In this document: positions 63,657 through 64,000 of the stretch, piece by piece | How the letters are laid out: each line of letters opens with the position of its first letter | Position numbering within the stretch: position 1 is the stretch's first letter | DNA from: Candidatus Viadribacter manganicus | Lineage (GTDB): Bacteria; Pseudomonadota; Alphaproteobacteria; Caulobacterales; Aquidulcibacteraceae | Direction: 5' to 3' | Assembly (NCBI RefSeq): GCF_001679665.1 | Contig: NZ_CP013244.1 | Coordinates: 3,046,980-3,110,979 of the forward strand | Length of the DNA: 64,000 bases | Position numbers and translations under genes: made by a program | Notes under the pieces: generated by a model | Seen by the model: only the letters and a program-made list of their open reading frames with translations | The model's database searches: none | Told to the model about the DNA's origin: nothing

Positions 63657-64000
63657 TTACGGCCCGAAGATGAAGTCGGCTTGGGTGATGACGTTGTCGA
63701 CGTCGCCGAGGGGGGGCGAGGGTGCGGATGACGGTGTCAGCTCGTTGTCGATGACGCTAGCGTAGCCGGTGCTCTTGAGTTGATTTCGATCGAGGCAAGG
63801 ATGCGCGGTGTGAGTGCGGCGAACTCTCCCGCATGATCGGGGCCGAGCACGCGGAAGAAGGAACGTGGCGCCGTACCAGTCGCCGATTCTAGGTGAACCA
63901 CGCGGCGGCTTCGTTGTTGTACCAAATGGCGGCGGTGCAGTCAGCTTGGACCTCCGTAACCTTCTTCGAGCACATGTGGGTAGGGGCGAATTTTTGTGCG
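63657..64000 (-). pseudogene. Broken gene at the window edge, unknown family
   Basis: Three coding-like stretches lie in three frames. Outermost is VTEVQADCTAAIWYNNEAAA, ending at TAG. Then comes ATGTAPRSFFRVLGPDHAGE, continuing FAALTPRILASIE. The last is KSTGYASVIDNELTPSSAP, ending DNVITQADFIFGP at TAA 63659. At least two frameshifts are needed to join them. I recognise no family, and the upstream part is outside the window. Confidence 0.5.

Overview
This 64 kb window is a high-GC alphaproteobacterial chromosome segment, most likely from Caulobacterales and close to Hyphomonadaceae. The evidence is a circularly permuted two-piece tmRNA whose tag (ANDNNAEEFALAA) is close to the Caulobacter tag, an alpha-type SspB, a DUF4169 protein, a TipN-like polar protein, and the alphaproteobacterial gene order thyA, folA, hflK, hflC, degP, serB, miaA, ilvC. 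The taxonomic call is an inference from gene content. I see no CRISPR array, rRNA, intact transposon or prophage, and I recognised no tRNA.

Layout. 0-3.6 kb: DUF4169, fumC, a RusA-type resolvase, a lipoprotein and a phage-type dNMP-kinase-like P-loop protein. 3.6-7.2 kb: a divergent lipid island (PlsC-type acyltransferase and CdsA on the minus strand; a small membrane protein and an unusual CDP-alcohol phosphatidyltransferase on the plus strand), then a GT2 glycosyltransferase. 7.2-8.5 kb: sspB next to the permuted ssrA (tmRNA) gene. 8.5-20.2 kb: aqpZ, thyA, folA, pyk and several small metabolic genes, mixed with decayed genes (two overlapping pseudogenes at 11.4-13.0 kb and a cysK remnant at 19.7-20.2 kb). 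20.4-24.0 kb: a cytochrome P450, a secreted FAD oxidase and mrp. 24.1-30.0 kb: hflK-hflC-degP facing a serB/lipoprotein/HAD operon. 30-36 kb: miaA, small exported proteins, DUF924, a divergent ilvC and purT. 36-46 kb: an outer-membrane barrel, a frameshifted DUF3140 gene, an SDR, a single-PAS protein, a serine hydrolase, a CHASE4-like histidine kinase without its phospho-acceptor histidine, a 2OG dioxygenase, a GIY-YIG protein, a TVP38-type membrane protein and a PQQ-type dehydrogenase. 45-48.6 kb: two exported serine proteases. 48.9-54.8 kb: the complete elongasome operon mreB-mreC-mreD-mrdA-rodA. 54.9-64 kb: proline iminopeptidase, an MFS permease, an Mla/MCE lipid transporter (mlaE-mlaF-mlaD plus auxiliary lipoprotein), the TipN-like protein, an alpha/beta hydrolase and a broken gene at the edge.

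How it works together. Much of the window serves the envelope: phospholipid synthesis, MCE lipid transport, cell elongation and membrane proteolysis (HflKC, DegP). Tagging and delivery for ClpXP proteolysis are encoded side by side (ssrA, sspB). Genes are tightly packed, many with 4-nt ATGA overlaps, and eight convergent pairs have stop codons that overlap, touch or lie 3 nt apart. Five loci carry frameshifts or in-frame stops. Some may be sequencing errors, but the lesions around 12.3-13.0 kb and in cysK look like true decay.

The best candidates for something undescribed are the divergent lipid island with its degenerate CDP-alcohol transferase, the histidine kinase with Gln in place of His, and the KARI paralogue with a rebuilt cofactor loop.
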